Of a stretch of 64,000 nt of DNA, positions 29,201 to 39,397 are shown piece by piece. A model generated the notes under the pieces. The model saw only the letters and a program-made list of their open reading frames with translations, did not search any database and had not been told where the DNA came from. The stretch is from the NCBI GenBank assembly GCA_930367205.1, contig OV884009.1, positions 104,057,189 through 104,121,188 on the forward strand, in the 5' to 3' direction. The position numbers were made by a program, and so were the translations under genes. Numbering within the stretch: position 1 is the stretch's first letter; each line of letters begins with the position of its first letter. Origin of the DNA: Acanthosoma haemorrhoidale (taxonomy: Eukaryota > Arthropoda > Insecta > Hemiptera > Acanthosomatidae).

Positions 29201-32200
29201 TCGATGGCAACAGACTGTCGGGGAAAAATTAGGTTAAGAATTAGTATGTAAGTTAGTTTTAAGGTTGATCAAAAAGGTGAGCCCCATCACCTTTATTAGT
29301 CAGTTTAGTCCAGTCACGTATAATGTATATCATTATACTTGTTTATTCATTATATAATTTTTATAAAATAACAAAACCTGTATATAATGTAGCTATGCAA
29401 CAGGAAATACAAAAAATATTTGCAAATAGATTCGCCTGAGGATCTATAATATTATATAATTATCTGTAAATTTAAAGGGGCTATGGAGAAAAAAAAACAT
29501 TGGCTTATCTTTGACAGTCAAGAGTATCCTCACCAGTATCTTACACCTGGTCGGTGAACTGATTCAACAATGAGTTGCAACTATAATTAGGGTGGATAAA
29601 TGATTGATTTTGATGATGGAAAGAACTCATCTCAATATCATGAAATGGTTTCGAAAATAGATGACTATTATTGATGACTAATGATGATTATTTAATAAGA
29701 TTATAACAATTTATCATCAACTAGTTGATCACAGCCTGCATATTGACCACACCTTCAAGTCTTCAACAATTCAGGGACTTCCTCGGTCCGCTTCACTAAT
29801 AGACCAAACCACTGATGCTTGGCTGTATTGCCAGTTTTGTTTCATTTTATCCGCGCTTATTTTTTTTACTAACTGAAATTTGGTTTCATAAATTAACAAC
29901 TAGATAAAGATATTTTATAAATAGCGGGTGTCGGAAATAAAGGAATAATTTCGAATGAAGTTCTGGGGAGTTGGCCCTGGATTCGGGCAGAGTTTCTTAA
30001 ATACGTATTTAGTGATTGTAAAAAAACTGGTCTGTATTTTCGATCAGAAATATTTGGGATTCTTTTTCATAAATCGTGCAACTGTATTGTATGTAAAACC
30101 ACGAAAATCTCGAATTATAAATTATTTATTTTTTATTTTTTACCGCCCCTCCCCCAAGTAAAATACTTATTATAAACTTATTCCAAAACTTGAAATACCC
30201 CCCCCCCAAAAAAAAATAAATGGTGGGTATGCCTCTGAAGCGGATAACTGGCCCGATTAACCATCAACCAACCATGTGTACAATGGTAGAACCTTAGATA
30301 ACAAACTATGTCAGTGACAAATAAAATTAGTCAAGAACTCCTTCAGTGTATGTATGTAATCACTACTTTAATTACATGTCATTATTGTTATTGGTAGTTA
30401 CGGTATGCGGGCAATAGCCCATGCGTAAGAAATTTAATGACTTGTCATGGTGGATTTATATTATTAAAACAATCTATGCCATGGGAGTGCCATACCACTG
30501 TTATTATGAGCTACTCAATGATCAACACCTTTCTTAATGCCGTTTCTAATAAATAAAATAAGACTTATTGGGCGCTAGAATTGTTCACTCAACTAGTCTG
30601 AATCATTTTTTTTCTTCATTACAGTGACTCGGTGCCTTCAGCACTAAGATAACTGCATAAAGTTAGAAATACACACCTAGTTTGCATGAAATATTATTTT
30701 CGTTTCGTAATAAACTCATAGTTGGTTCTCAGTAAAATAATACTTTTTAAACGGAATAGCTACTAATTTTTGTTATTGGGTTGCTGTTGTTTTTTTCTTT
30801 AAAAAATTGTTCAGAAACTACTGTTTCTGAAGCGATCGTCAAACTCTCCGCGATCTTTGAGATGTCTGAGAAGTTGAGTTTTTATCCAGAAAAAGGACTA
30901 CAATCCCCAATATTCAACGATAACTTCTGCCCATTCATCATGTCGCTATTACTTATTTATAAGATGAGTACCCACTCTCTACCCAGAGAGGCTCTCTACT
31001 TCATCGAGGAAGGAGGAACATGAGAAGAAATGGGTGGGCAGTAAAGTAAAGAAAATCGATATGTAAGTTCTTTCAATCTGTTCACCTCACACCATCGACC
31101 ACCCATGATTGATTACATGAAGAAACGAACAACTCCATCAAACAATAGATTATTGCCCACTAAATGAAGTATAAGAAGAGTTTAGTTTCATTTATTAATC
31201 CCATCATTTGTTTTTATTTCTCTCACTAAGACAAATAAGATTTCATAAGACTCACTTATCAAACCATTAAGCTAATTGTATTGCCTTTTCGGCCTTTACC
31301 CTATGTGTACATACTTGATTTCTCTTAGAAATATGTTTACTAATTTAATTTCCATGTCCAATATCAATCATGCAGTCCACTAAAATCTATAAATACTGCT
31401 CCGAACGCATGGACTCGAATATTATAGTCGTGACGTACAAATGACTTGGGACAGAGAGAAATTGAGAAACATAAAGTAAAATGCAGTATAGTAAAATATT
31501 ATTGGAATAAATAAAAGGACAAACATAAGAGGAATCACCTCCTGAGAGACATTCCCCACCTGTTTCTAGAATTTACCAACTAAGGGATCGTAAGTGACTG
31601 AAATAAACTGAATACCATCAATATTTAAACACCAGATATCCAGCAAGACTGTTTAGAAAGATCAGCCGGATACAAGCAGCTAGATTACAGCATATCATAG
31701 GAAATGGATTTATTTGAACCATTCTGTGAGTTGGACATTCCGGGCTAAGAAAAGGTAAAGGATACCCGGTGAAATAAAACCGGTTCACGATATAGAAACT
31801 GGTAAATAATTGCAGTTAAATATATTCGGAACAGACTTGCTACAAGGTATTACTTTATACCCAATTGAACAGTACAGATAGCATTCCCCCAAGCGATACT
31901 GCCAAAGGAGAATCTATTATAGTTGAAATCTCCCCCGCAGAGGAGGATTTCACTAAGTAAAATAACGAAGTTGTTTCATGACTGCAAGTGTTGTGATCCA
32001 TATTCTATTTACAAACGTGCACTTTTTGCAGCTTTTGGAAGATGTCTCCGGGATGGACAAAAACCGCAGAATCTGTGGGAGGCATTGAGGCTCCCTGATT
32101 GAACAGCTAATGTGACGGAACTTGTGAAATATGCTGGCGAGGCTGGAGCAATTAGCTACCGCCACCGGAACCGGAAGAGAACACAAAAGCCCGGGGTCGG

Positions 32201-35200
32201 CGGCCCAGTTCCCGCCGGCTGGAACCAATCGTGCTACTTCCGGTATCGCAGGATAGCGGCGGATCCATTCACCCCTGCCCCGTCTTACAGCGGATCCCTA
32301 AACATCCTTGATCCGTGTCTCCAACTATCCCTCCTCCTAGTTGCCATTTATTACGATGACATTTAGCGATGTTTTGATTGATGAAATGGTCAGTTTCCCT
32401 ACAGGCTAGACGTAACTAGTGACCCCGATCGCAATTTGTCTACAATAAAGGATCCATTGTTTAAATATGACGCATTTTCACGTACAAACAAGTTTTTCTA
32501 CTATTAATGTGGGATTTTCAGGTGTTCTAATCAGTGCAAAAATTGAAACGGTTACTAGACATTGAAAATAAGAATGATTTCGTATCCTAACAAAATGTTA
32601 CCTGGTCGGTTGAGACGCCTGAGCTATGAGTATGATGGCTGCTAAAATGGCAACGGTAGTGAGCTCATTGCTGCAAGAATTATATCACGTGTACTTCAAA
32701 GAAAAATTTTATCATTGGAATATTTATCAGTCGGTCGAATTAGGAAAGTTACTCTGTATATGAGTAGCGGTAAATACGGATATATCTATTATATAGGATA
32801 TAAGAAAGATAATTGCGACTAGCAATAGATTATAGAAAATAAATAAATAGTAATAACTTGCTAAGCTCCAGTCATTTCCTTATACCTTTAATTAGGCGTT
32901 TTTCGGGAAATTTATTTGAAAATAAAATTCTAAAATTAAATTTGGACTGTCATTATACTGTATATATCCAGTTATTAATGTGATATCAAACAACAAGTAT
33001 TAATGCTACATATGAGGAAGCCGTACATTTGAGTGAGGGGGCATGGGTATTTAAGTGTGGATTTATAGGGTGAAGTGAAAGCTATATAATCTTGTGTTGA
33101 TATGTTCTTGTTCTGTTCGAGGAGCTTCTTGCGTTGGACCCATAGCCCAGTAGCCTCGAGCAGCCAATAGTTTTCTATACTTTTTATTGGGATCCATGTA
33201 CCTTCCGTAGGTTAGACTTGTTTGTTGGTTCGTAGACTTCGGAATCATAAGTCCATATGCGTTTTCCTGAGTAATCGAGTTTGTGTTTCAATGGTAATTT
33301 GAATCCTCTGAAAGAGTAATTAATAATTCTGACTGAAATGACAGGGATATATATAATTAATCTGTCGTATGTCTATGTTATAATGTAAGCCTGTTATTTT
33401 TTGAGATTGGATTGTTGTTTTGTGTACAGTGGAGGAGAGCACTGTAGAAAAAGCGAAAGGATTAAATTGCCCACTAACTTTTAATTACTAACGTAATAAA
33501 CAATAACTCCGCCAGTTAGATGATAAAAGTACTCAAGAGTTACTATGGCTCATTTTTATAGTAACTTCAACGGTTATCGGGAAAAATATAATATTACACT
33601 TACTGACAAATATTTTCTTCCTATTTTTAGTAAAGCCTATACCCTTATTGATTGGCAATGAACCTAGGTTCTATTCTATACAATCTCATCCAGCCTCTAT
33701 ACCCCTCTTTAGGTCGATCTAGAGAATATTCCGTTGGACTGCGGCAAAAAAATTAGTTTTAATTTACAAATTATAGATTAATATTGTAATTGGAAAATTT
33801 AGCCATTTATGGTTTATATGAACACACAAGATGTTATTATGTGTCAAAAGACTGGATATTAAACAAAACTATATTTTGAGTTTATCATGACATTTTCTTT
33901 TTTTTTATTATTTTTTAGGTAAATAATAGTGTACCGTAAATATTAGCAACAGAAATATGAAAATGATGAGTTAAATTTTCATATTTGTTCCAATAATTGT
34001 TCAATATTATATTAGTTAAATATAAATCCCTCTTATATATATATATATAGGTGTGATTAGGTATTGTATAAGTATTTAAATTCGTTACAAACATGTCTTA
34101 AGAAAGGAAAATATGAAATAGATGACTATAATAAATAAATCTATATTTGGGAAATTTTTAATTTATTTGTTTTGAAAGTTATGGAAATTAATTTAAAGTA
34201 CGTCTGCCTAGAAAGTTTCAAATTTACCTTGCTATGAGTCATAAAATACTATTTTTTTTAGATATTTGTATAATATAAATGGAGTCTAATATTTTTGTAG
34301 TATTTAGCTGCACGATTTTTATTATCTAAAATATAATATAATAGTTTGGGCTTCCCAATAAATATTTACGTTGGACAACTAAATTTTTAATTTGTTTTGG
34401 TCATTCAAATATACATTTTACCACAGTTCAGGACATTTATTTGAATGATAAATTTTATTTTATCTTTCATTTTGCTTTATTTACTGTCCTTTAGTTCAGA
34501 TTTTAAGGCATTTTTTTGGGTAACATATAAGAATTAACATTCTTATTAATGCTCAAAACATTTCCCCAACCAGACCCTTTACATATATATACACTGCTAC
34601 GATCTCTTAGGATTAGCTCAAAATAGCTAACATTTAAGCTGTTTTTGTTTTTTTAAAGTTGTGTAAGGCACTTTGTCAAATGATGGATATTTGCTTCCGA
34701 TTATGGCTATTCATTAACACTACCATTATCAGTTGTAAAAAAAAAAATGACCTGCTCCCACTTCCAAAAAATGGCTTATATATACTCAGTCCGTCCACTG
34801 ACCCTGCTCCCCTCCAATCCCTCAAGAATTTCTAGACTGTTGTCACTTATTCCCATATTCTGTGGAGAACTGCATGCTTGCCTGAGAGATTCTAGTTTCC
34901 GGTTACGGCATCGCTGGGTGATATTCGTTCTAGAAGAAACGTTAAAGCTTCTTTGCCGACCGGGGAGGACATATATGATAGTCATATGATAGATATATGA
35001 TAGTATAGACCATTGACCATTCATCAGTTCCTGGTCGATCTTTCCACAGAATATCTGTCGTTTATAAGGAGTTCCAGCCACTTCTGGTGTAATGGACCAC
35101 ATGATTTCGAGTCCCTGTTATTCACTCTCAAAATTTTCTACTTACGAATTAATACAACTATGCAAGTTCACATATTATGTAATAGATTTGCTAGTGAATT

Positions 35201-38200
35201 GTTAAGCTCTTTATATCCATGCCTAAACAGCTCTTGACAATATTACTTTATGAAATATATAATTGTATGTGTTAAAAAATAATGACAAGGCCGGACTGGA
35301 AACCGACCTGTATTTCGCCCTGTGGTTATTTCTCTCTTACACCGAAAACTTTTTGAAGTAAACACCAGAGAATCGTCAAGGGCGACAAAAGATCCTTTCA
35401 CAGAGACACTAGGGTATTATCTTTCCTTTTCCCTCCATAATATAATAAAATACAATATATAAATATATCTCTATATATAATATATCTATATATATAAATC
35501 AATATAATAAAAAAAATCCAACCCGAGGAAATCAGACTCACTTTGGTATTTGTGTTCAATTTAAATTATTAATTAATGACCAACTTGTTTGTATGACAGG
35601 CCTCATTTAGAAATAGTTATCAATCATTTAATGTCGCTCAATCTGATTATGCCAACATTTTTTTAGCTATTTAATCTTTGTTTTATTTGTTGGAGGGACT
35701 GTTTTCAGCGCCTGAGATGATCTAAAAAATAACATAAAGTATTTCGGACTAATATCCCTCGTGGCTTTATCAAAACAATTCCTGGATATCCCTTCTTCGC
35801 TTTCTACGTCATTTATACACGTTTAAAAAACTACAATTTAGCTCATGGTTGGCTTAAAAGTGTTTTCATCGTTAAAAAAAATTATTCAATAATCAAACAA
35901 AAAATGTCATGGCTACCTTCCGGTTTGGATCAAGTATTCATTTATTATTTTGTTACCATTCGTTTTATTTAGCATTTTAATTACTACAAGTATTATTAAA
36001 AATGTAGAATATACCGTAGAAACTATCACTGAAGGTAAAATGGCGGGGCTTCACGGGACAGGAAAGGTTGGGGGGGGGGGGGGTTGTGCTCCTTAAGGAA
36101 AAGGAGGTGGGCGCGGTCAGCTCAGCCTTGTCCTTAGTTGGATACCCCCTCTCCATGGCTACCATCTCTTCTCATATATATATATATTCATTTCTAAACT
36201 AACTTTCAATAATATATTTCCGATAGATGTAGATCAGTGGTGATCTAATTAAGGCAACGTTAATAATTAAATATAAGATAACTAGTTTGATTTACAGGTA
36301 ATGGTACTCAAATTTCTTTTTACGGTGAAGCATAAACAATACGTCATTAATTATTTAAGACAAATAGTTGCAAATGTCACAGAAAAATTAAATATTATTT
36401 AAAGGATTCTATGGAAAATCCTTATTAGAATAATATTATAAGGACAAGGAAGAGTGGGATTAATGTCCATATGTGATTCACATCCCTTAAAACAAAAATA
36501 AGGGTTATTTACACATGTTTTAATAGTTGAATATTTGGACCCTTGGGAATATCAACTGAAAGCTTGTATGAAAAAATATGATATTTATGAATTTAATAAA
36601 TGTCTTTTCTTGAATAATATCGTACCGTATATTATTGTTATGTTTAAAACCAATCCAGCAGTGTACTGCTAACTGAACTGCCTGGTTATGTTATGCCGAC
36701 CGAAGGCAAGGGTGCCCCATCTGCTGCGGGTTGTCGTATAATGGCGGGAGGATTTGATAGTTTACAAGTCTTCCTTTTGTTTCCTGTCACGAAATTAAGT
36801 GCCAGAAGGGATATAGCAGCTAGGGTGGTTGGAGAATAATGCGAGTAACCCATGCCCCATGCCCATGCAAGACGGTGTGAAATGGCTTACACAATCAATA
36901 ACGGCCATAAAGAAAACGGCCTTCTGTAGAAGAAGAGAGATACGGTCCAAGATAACGTACGAGTTTATACGTCGGGACGAGACAGCAGAGGGGACTTACT
37001 CGCTCTGATGGGGAGGGCTTAGCAGAGACTGGTATTGGGTTACTGTCTGGAGCGGGTCTGCTGCTAGCTGTGGAAAGGCAACCAAACTATATATTATTAA
37101 GTAAAATATTTTTAAGACATTAGCAATAAAACATAGTTTACAAATTTCTATTTTATATAAATGAATCCTTTCCATTTTGATCACCTGGTTAATTTATTAA
37201 GGTAAATTACTTTGGGTTTAGAGGTAGACCAACAGTAAGTGAATTGAATATTTGAGTAAGAATAATTTGGTACAGCTTTACGCTAATGCAATACGCTCAG
37301 GATTTGAGGAATCAAATCAGTCAGGACTTAAATAGTTAAATGGCATCCCTAAAAGTTAAATATTCTAATTATTCAACTAGAGCGTAACAGCGTGGTGTTC
37401 GTGGGTAAGTCAGGTAAATATATAAGCGGATATATGTATCCTTAGAAAAGATAAATAATTTATGTGTTGCCTTACAGTTTTACAGAGATACAGTTGTATC
37501 TCGGATAGATTAGTGTATCGATACGCAAAGAGGTATCCCTGCATATTATAAGAAACCCCTCATTCCCCGAACGTAGCGGTAATAAATCTGAGGACAATTT
37601 TGTCCCTACAGACAGACTCAAGAGAATCGCAAGATTTTGCTTTATTCGGCAGCCCACCAGGCTCGGCAATCGTTAATCATTGTGCTCTGGTATATGTAAA
37701 TATATTTATTCCCCAAAACTTCAAGGTGCCATGGTGGAAAACGAAAAAATATCAACTTTTGTTAAACACCGTCCCGTTGCTACAAACAAGATTATTAAAC
37801 TATTAATTAAATAACAACAATTATTAGGAATGATTAATTTTTAATTGAATGGGGTTTCGTACAAATATCATAAAAAATAGATTACATTGGTTCAGTAATC
37901 GCCCAGCAATACACGAATTGAAGTTCACCATTGTCCCGAGCACGGGAGGCTCTGGGGAAACATTCTAGTTAGAATCTATAGTCCATTTTCACTTTCTTAT
38001 TACACCAAAAAATGTTTAATTCTTCAGAAAAAATAAGCTTAAGGAAGCTATAGATCCAACATGGGCCTGGCTGTATTATGAATTTATTACATCGCTAGTA
38101 TTTAGGCGTATACTAACCTCTAAGCTATGGAGGTTAGAACCTTCCTTTAACTTAAGGGTAGAAATGTCAAACTGATAACTCTACTTTAGCCTCGTTGAAT

Positions 38201-39397
38201 ATTCGCTATCCTTTAATACGCTACCGAGATTAACGAATACAATATTTCCTCCTATCCTTGCCTATGATTTAAGCAGCATTGAAACTAAATATAAAATTAT
38301 GTTATTAATCATTAACGTCTTCCTATAGGATGGATAAAACAACATTAAATTAGAGTAAGGTTAGTACGAGCGGGGAGAGTAGTAAGACTGTTCAAAATAT
38401 CGAACTGACAACTAGGTTTATATAAGAATTTCGTAGTGATTTTTTTATATTAATTTACCTAAAAATGTTGTTAAATGTTTGGACGACAGAAGAGTGCGAA
38501 AGTGATATTGAGAATCATCTGCATAGGTGGGATTCAAATGTAACAAATCAGCTTTAATAATGAATTATTACACACTAGTATGAGAGTATATTTAATGGTT
38601 TATTTATGAGGGAGTGCAATTGAATTACCACTTGTACGATAAACAGTTAAAAACAATTCACCACGCTGGTGGTGACACAGTCTTGTCACTTGTATTGGGC
38701 CAACGTACAGGGTAGGTAGCTCATGTGTACACTCAACACAAGGAAGCGTAGCTGTCCAACTCAATGATGGGAGGTAATTTAATAAACTCCCAAAATTAAC
38801 TTCACAATTATAATAATTAATTCATGCTTCATTTATACCAGGTTAACTATGGGCATAGAGTGGACATCGTAAACAGCTGGATTTGAAGGTGGCATTCGTC
38901 AATCAGCAATAACGAGTTTACCAACATAAATTTTAAATAATGAGAAATTTAAAATATGTAATAATTTGTAGTTAGGGAGGAGTGAAAGATTTATCTCTGA
39001 TTAAAGTTATTTCAACCCCTTCCTAAAACTAAACATTTTTTGGTTTTCTGTTCTCACTGGTGCTTGAACGATACAGATAATTGTCTTTTGTCATACCTGA
39101 TGGATATGGCTAATACTACAAGCTGATTGAGTTAAAAAAATTAAAAACATAAAATCTGACTCTTGTTCATCCAGATACTTATGTGGAATGAAGAATTGTC
39201 ATAACTGAAGAGTACCGTGTGTCAGAACATTGTACACGGAAACTCAATCAGCCGATAGTGACTGTGTGAACTAGTGACGACCGCGAGGTGGCTACAACTA
39301 CAGCAGGTATACAGAGAGCGGACTTACCATTGGTGAGCATCTTGAGAACAGTGAGAACTGTTATAGCTTGTACCATGTTGGGTAGGTGTGTTTTCAT
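8075..39397 (-). CDS. nompA: NompA-like PAN/ZP-domain transmembrane protein, 21 coding exons
   Basis: Exons in transcript order: 39397-39328, 37067-37000, 27687-27607, 26198-25937, 25093-24964, 24094-23943, 17711-17579, 16601-16459, 15122-14823, 14388-14284, 13470-13339, 13233-12960, 12567-12398, 11693-11515, 10697-10558, 10369-10133, 10045-9895, 9819-9676, 9590-9430, 8961-8833, 8255-8075. All introns are GT-AG, phases agree at every junction, and the sum is 3,342 nt (1,113 residues plus TAA). Domains by residue: signal peptide about 1-25; PAN modules about 49-158, 169-252, 258-345, 350-446 and 549-635; Gly/Pro linker about 447-545; ZP domain about 670-912; furin site RKRR 925-928; transmembrane helix about 987-1007; cytoplasmic tail to 1113. 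Five PAN modules before a ZP domain is the layout known for Drosophila NompA, an extracellular matrix protein joining sensory dendrite tips to cuticle. The function here is inferred from that architecture. Trynity/Neyo-type PAN-ZP proteins are the main alternative. Extra or alternative exons cannot be excluded. Confidence 0.8.
8833..8961 (-). CDS. nompA: exon 20: cytoplasmic tail, basic part
   Basis: Acceptor TTTAATAG|ACAAAA, donor GGAAG|GTAAAA. It encodes a juxtamembrane basic stretch (QNWRKIKKN) and polar sequence. No known domain is recognised. Confidence 0.7.
9430..9590 (-). CDS. nompA: exon 19: transmembrane helix
   Basis: Acceptor GTCAAAG|GTATTT, donor TATAG|GTGAGT. It encodes a hydrophobic run from TLIAAMAMVF through FLIIVVVYGA (residues about 987-1007), followed by polar sequence. 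It is the only predicted helix apart from the signal peptide. Confidence 0.88.
9676..9819 (-). CDS. nompA: exon 18: consensus furin cleavage site
   Basis: 48 codons, phase 0 on both sides. After AYC it reaches GRKRRETS, a consensus furin site, as expected between a ZP domain and its membrane anchor. Cleavage here would release the matrix ectodomain. The rest is acidic and Ser/Thr-rich. Confidence 0.85.
9895..10045 (-). CDS. nompA: exon 17: ZP-C domain
   Basis: Acceptor TTCAACAG|GTGTCC, donor CAACCT|GTAAAA. It encodes GCPVDNYVFPGLDRSREGDG, ARFNAFKIPESNFLVFEATV and RTCREGCQP, strongly conserved ZP-C sequence with paired cysteines. Confidence 0.88.
10133..10369 (-). CDS. nompA: exon 16: ZP domain, linker and ZP-C start
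   Basis: Acceptor ATTTTAG|TTCTGG, donor TTTTGG|GTACCT. It encodes VRLLILFQGRPTNTIAVGDP and ATNVIARDPYSGRSVQLIDR, the hallmark ZP-C strand of insect ZP proteins. Confidence 0.88.
10558..10697 (-). CDS. nompA: exon 15: ZP domain, end of ZP-N
   Basis: Acceptor TTTTTCAG|TATGGT, donor GCTAA|GTATGT. It encodes NIVVVQFSDSVQTGRDKRYN followed by LTCLLRGPG, a conserved ZP-N strand and cysteine. Confidence 0.85.
11515..11693 (-). CDS. nompA: exon 14: ZP-N part of the ZP domain
   Basis: Acceptor TTTGTAG|TCAATC, donor AAAGG|GTAATA. It encodes VNQVCSEDGMEFTLRT, GRIYTHGYYDRCFYRG and YPDCGTQR, the typical beginning of an insect ZP-N fold. Confidence 0.85.
12398..12567 (-). CDS. nompA: exon 13: end of PAN module 5 and acidic linker to the ZP domain
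   Basis: Acceptor TTGCAG|AGCAAC, donor GATG|GTAGGT. It encodes KENCELSDHDSRD, an acidic aromatic stretch (TTADFDFYERSGG) and GECLD, the first cysteine of the ZP region. Confidence 0.78.
12960..13233 (-). CDS. nompA: exon 12: GGP repeats and first half of PAN module 5
   Basis: Acceptor GAAAAG|GTGGTC, donor TTTCAG|GTATAA. It opens with four GGP triplets, then enters PAN module 5: SRCDEADGF, SLSICEKACLETREFVCRSF. The intron between exons 11 and 12 is only 105 nt. Confidence 0.8.
13339..13470 (-). CDS. nompA: exon 11: Gly-rich then Pro-rich linker
   Basis: Acceptor TTTTTGTAG|GAGGTGG, donor TTTG|GTAAGT. The first half is Gly/Tyr-rich (GGGQYGGLGGGYYGGGGG) and the second half Pro-rich (PPAQPPPDQPPFG). 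It resembles cuticle-type low-complexity sequence and probably acts as an extended spacer. Confidence 0.75.
14284..14388 (-). CDS. nompA: exon 10: linker after PAN module 4
   Basis: Acceptor ATTTTCAG|ATTATT, donor ATTG|GTAATA. It encodes a polar, Pro/Gly-containing linker (ETPGSSPQYRPDPLGQDTSY) with no cysteine. Phase is consistent on both sides. Confidence 0.7.
14823..15122 (-). CDS. nompA: exon 9: PAN module 4, lacking the outer cysteines
   Basis: 300 nt, acceptor AATTTTAG|CTAAAGG, donor ATGA|GTAAGA. One exon carries the whole module: SLSECLDECLRQASFQCRSA and FRICRLSRF. The first and last cysteines expected for the outer PAN disulfide are absent (the end reads DYYENLM instead of a ...C). 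Confidence 0.8.
16459..16601 (-). CDS. nompA: exon 8: second half of PAN module 3
   Basis: Acceptor TTTCAAG|GTATTTC, donor AGCC|GTGAGT (phase 1). It encodes YFCRSIEYDEQIRRCIVFEE and ends in the closing cysteine of LVCLDS. All six PAN cysteines are present in modules 3 and 5. Confidence 0.8.
17579..17711 (-). CDS. nompA: exon 7: first half of PAN module 3
   Basis: Acceptor CATTTCAG|CTGAAAG, donor GAAAA|GTATGT (phase 2). It encodes RRCDGPIIFVKEENKRLGG and SLIECQAQCLRAEK, the usual PAN N-terminal half. Confidence 0.8.
19315..19652 (+). other. unrecognised open stretch with one internal stop
   Basis: A plus-strand frame of about 112 codons with a single TAG, inside intron 6. The phrase VNGLVNLGTRNIISDPF faintly recalls a retroelement aspartic protease entry (LIDTGAxxS), but the catalytic D-T/S-G is not intact. 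The origin remains unknown. Confidence 0.25.
20165..20345. other. GC-rich patch in intron 6
   Basis: Markedly richer in G+C and CpG than its surroundings, open on the minus strand in two frames (about 66 codons each). No domain or splice support is seen. Confidence 0.25.
22325..22487. mobile_element. candidate MITE with CAGTGGC...-type termini
   Basis: The left end CAGTGGCATAACAAGGGGG resembles the reverse complement of the right end, CAAGGGTGTAACCAAGC. The interior is non-coding with an A run and a C-rich block near the right end. Termini of the CAGTGGCGTAACTAGG type are common in animal non-autonomous DNA transposons. Confidence 0.4.
23943..24094 (-). CDS. nompA: exon 6: second half of PAN module 2
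   Basis: Acceptor TTTCAG|ATGCTT, donor AACG|GTAAGC. It continues the module with CLNEFSFVCRSVTYD, RTCWLSRF and the closing cysteine in ENTCLN. The CRSxxYD signature recurs in exons 8, 9 and 12 in related form. Confidence 0.8.
24964..25093 (-). CDS. nompA: exon 5: first half of PAN module 2
   Basis: Acceptor ATTGCAG|CTAGCAGG, donor GACAG|GTAACC (phase 2). It encodes ERECPSRHYVFERHTRKKLK and ends in DCEDR, the start of the central PAN cysteine pair completed by exon 6. Confidence 0.75.
25937..26198 (-). CDS. nompA: exon 4: bulk of PAN module 1
   Basis: Acceptor TTTTGCAG|GTGCGC (phase 0), donor ACCT|GTCAGT (phase 1). It encodes the remaining PAN cysteines (EQCQELC, RACTSF, STCYL, EVCL). GC content is clearly higher than in the surrounding introns. 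Confidence 0.8.
27607..27687 (-). CDS. nompA: exon 3: start of PAN module 1
   Basis: 27 codons, phase 0 at both ends, donor GATGTT|GTAAGT. It carries the first PAN cysteine (TTCNQG) and the strand YERLPDQQLQGFDDDV. Two tandem acceptors lie 5 nt apart (TTCCAG|CCCAG|). Only the second keeps the frame. Confidence 0.75.
28302..28332. repeat. short hairpin around an ACGCGT core
   Basis: GAAATACGC and GCGTATTT face each other across CGAAACGCGTTCGTA. CpG-rich in an AT-rich intron. Function unknown. Confidence 0.4.
28918..28966. repeat. 16-bp perfect inverted repeat with 17-bp loop
   Basis: CCTCCCATATCCGGAT at 28918-28933 and its exact reverse complement at 28951-28966. It would form a stable hairpin in DNA or RNA. 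No adjacent gene explains it. Confidence 0.75.
30185..30239. repeat. possible MITE end similar to the 22.4-kb element
   Basis: A C10 tract, an A9 tract, then TGGTGGGTATGCCTCTGAAG. The order C-run, A-run, TGGT...CC...TCTGAAG also occurs at the right end of the element near 22440-22498. The other end of this copy was not found. Confidence 0.3.
31950..32370. other. GC-rich, CpG-containing block in intron 2
   Basis: It includes the stretch CCCGGGGTCGGCGGCCCAG and several CpGs, in contrast to the AT-rich intron. It is open on both strands for about 84-91 codons without a recognisable domain. It could be an alternative promoter or exon, or a decayed repeat. Confidence 0.3.
34747..35110. other. unrecognised open segment in intron 2
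   Basis: Open frames on both strands (about 80 plus, 108 minus), moderately GC-rich. I recognise no domain and see no supporting splice junction for the host gene. A decayed retroelement is plausible. Confidence 0.25.
37000..37067 (-). CDS. nompA: exon 2: Ser/Pro-rich stretch after the signal peptide
   Basis: Acceptor CCACAG|CTAGCAG and donor GCGA|GTAAGT. It enters in phase 1 and leaves in phase 0, encoding a Ser/Pro-rich segment (ASSRPAPDSNPIPVSAKPSP). The acceptor is followed by further AGs (CTAG, CAG). Only the first keeps the frame with exon 3 as modelled. Confidence 0.65.
37068..39327 (-). other. intron 1 of the nompA-like gene
   Basis: 2.26 kb between the signal-peptide exon and exon 2. 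I see no transposon coding or RNA gene. First introns of this kind may hold enhancers, but nothing in the sequence shows it. Confidence 0.5.
39328..39397 (-). CDS. nompA: exon 1: start codon and signal peptide
   Basis: This exon encodes 23 residues and one base of the next codon. The segment MVQAITVLTVLKML is a hydrophobic secretion signal. The donor is AATG|GTAAGT (phase 1). The ATG at 39397 (MKTHLPN...) is chosen. A second in-frame ATG at 39376 would start directly on the hydrophobic core. The frame is also open upstream to an ATG at 39538, but that extension is polar and would bury the signal sequence. Confidence 0.7.

Larger units (their letters stand above)
27688..36999 (-). other. 9.3-kb intron 2 of the nompA-like gene
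   Basis: The longest intron. It holds a 16-bp perfect inverted repeat at 28918-28966, a possible MITE end near 30190-30239, a GC-rich block at 31950-32370, an unrecognised open segment at 34747-35110 and a G14 run at 36070-36083. Modelled exon phases join without any extra exon here. Confidence 0.5.

Noticed and set aside
36000..36165. Minus-strand open frame with a Pro run in intron 2
   Set aside because: The Pro run is only the G14 homopolymer. No flanking splice sites fit the host gene phase.
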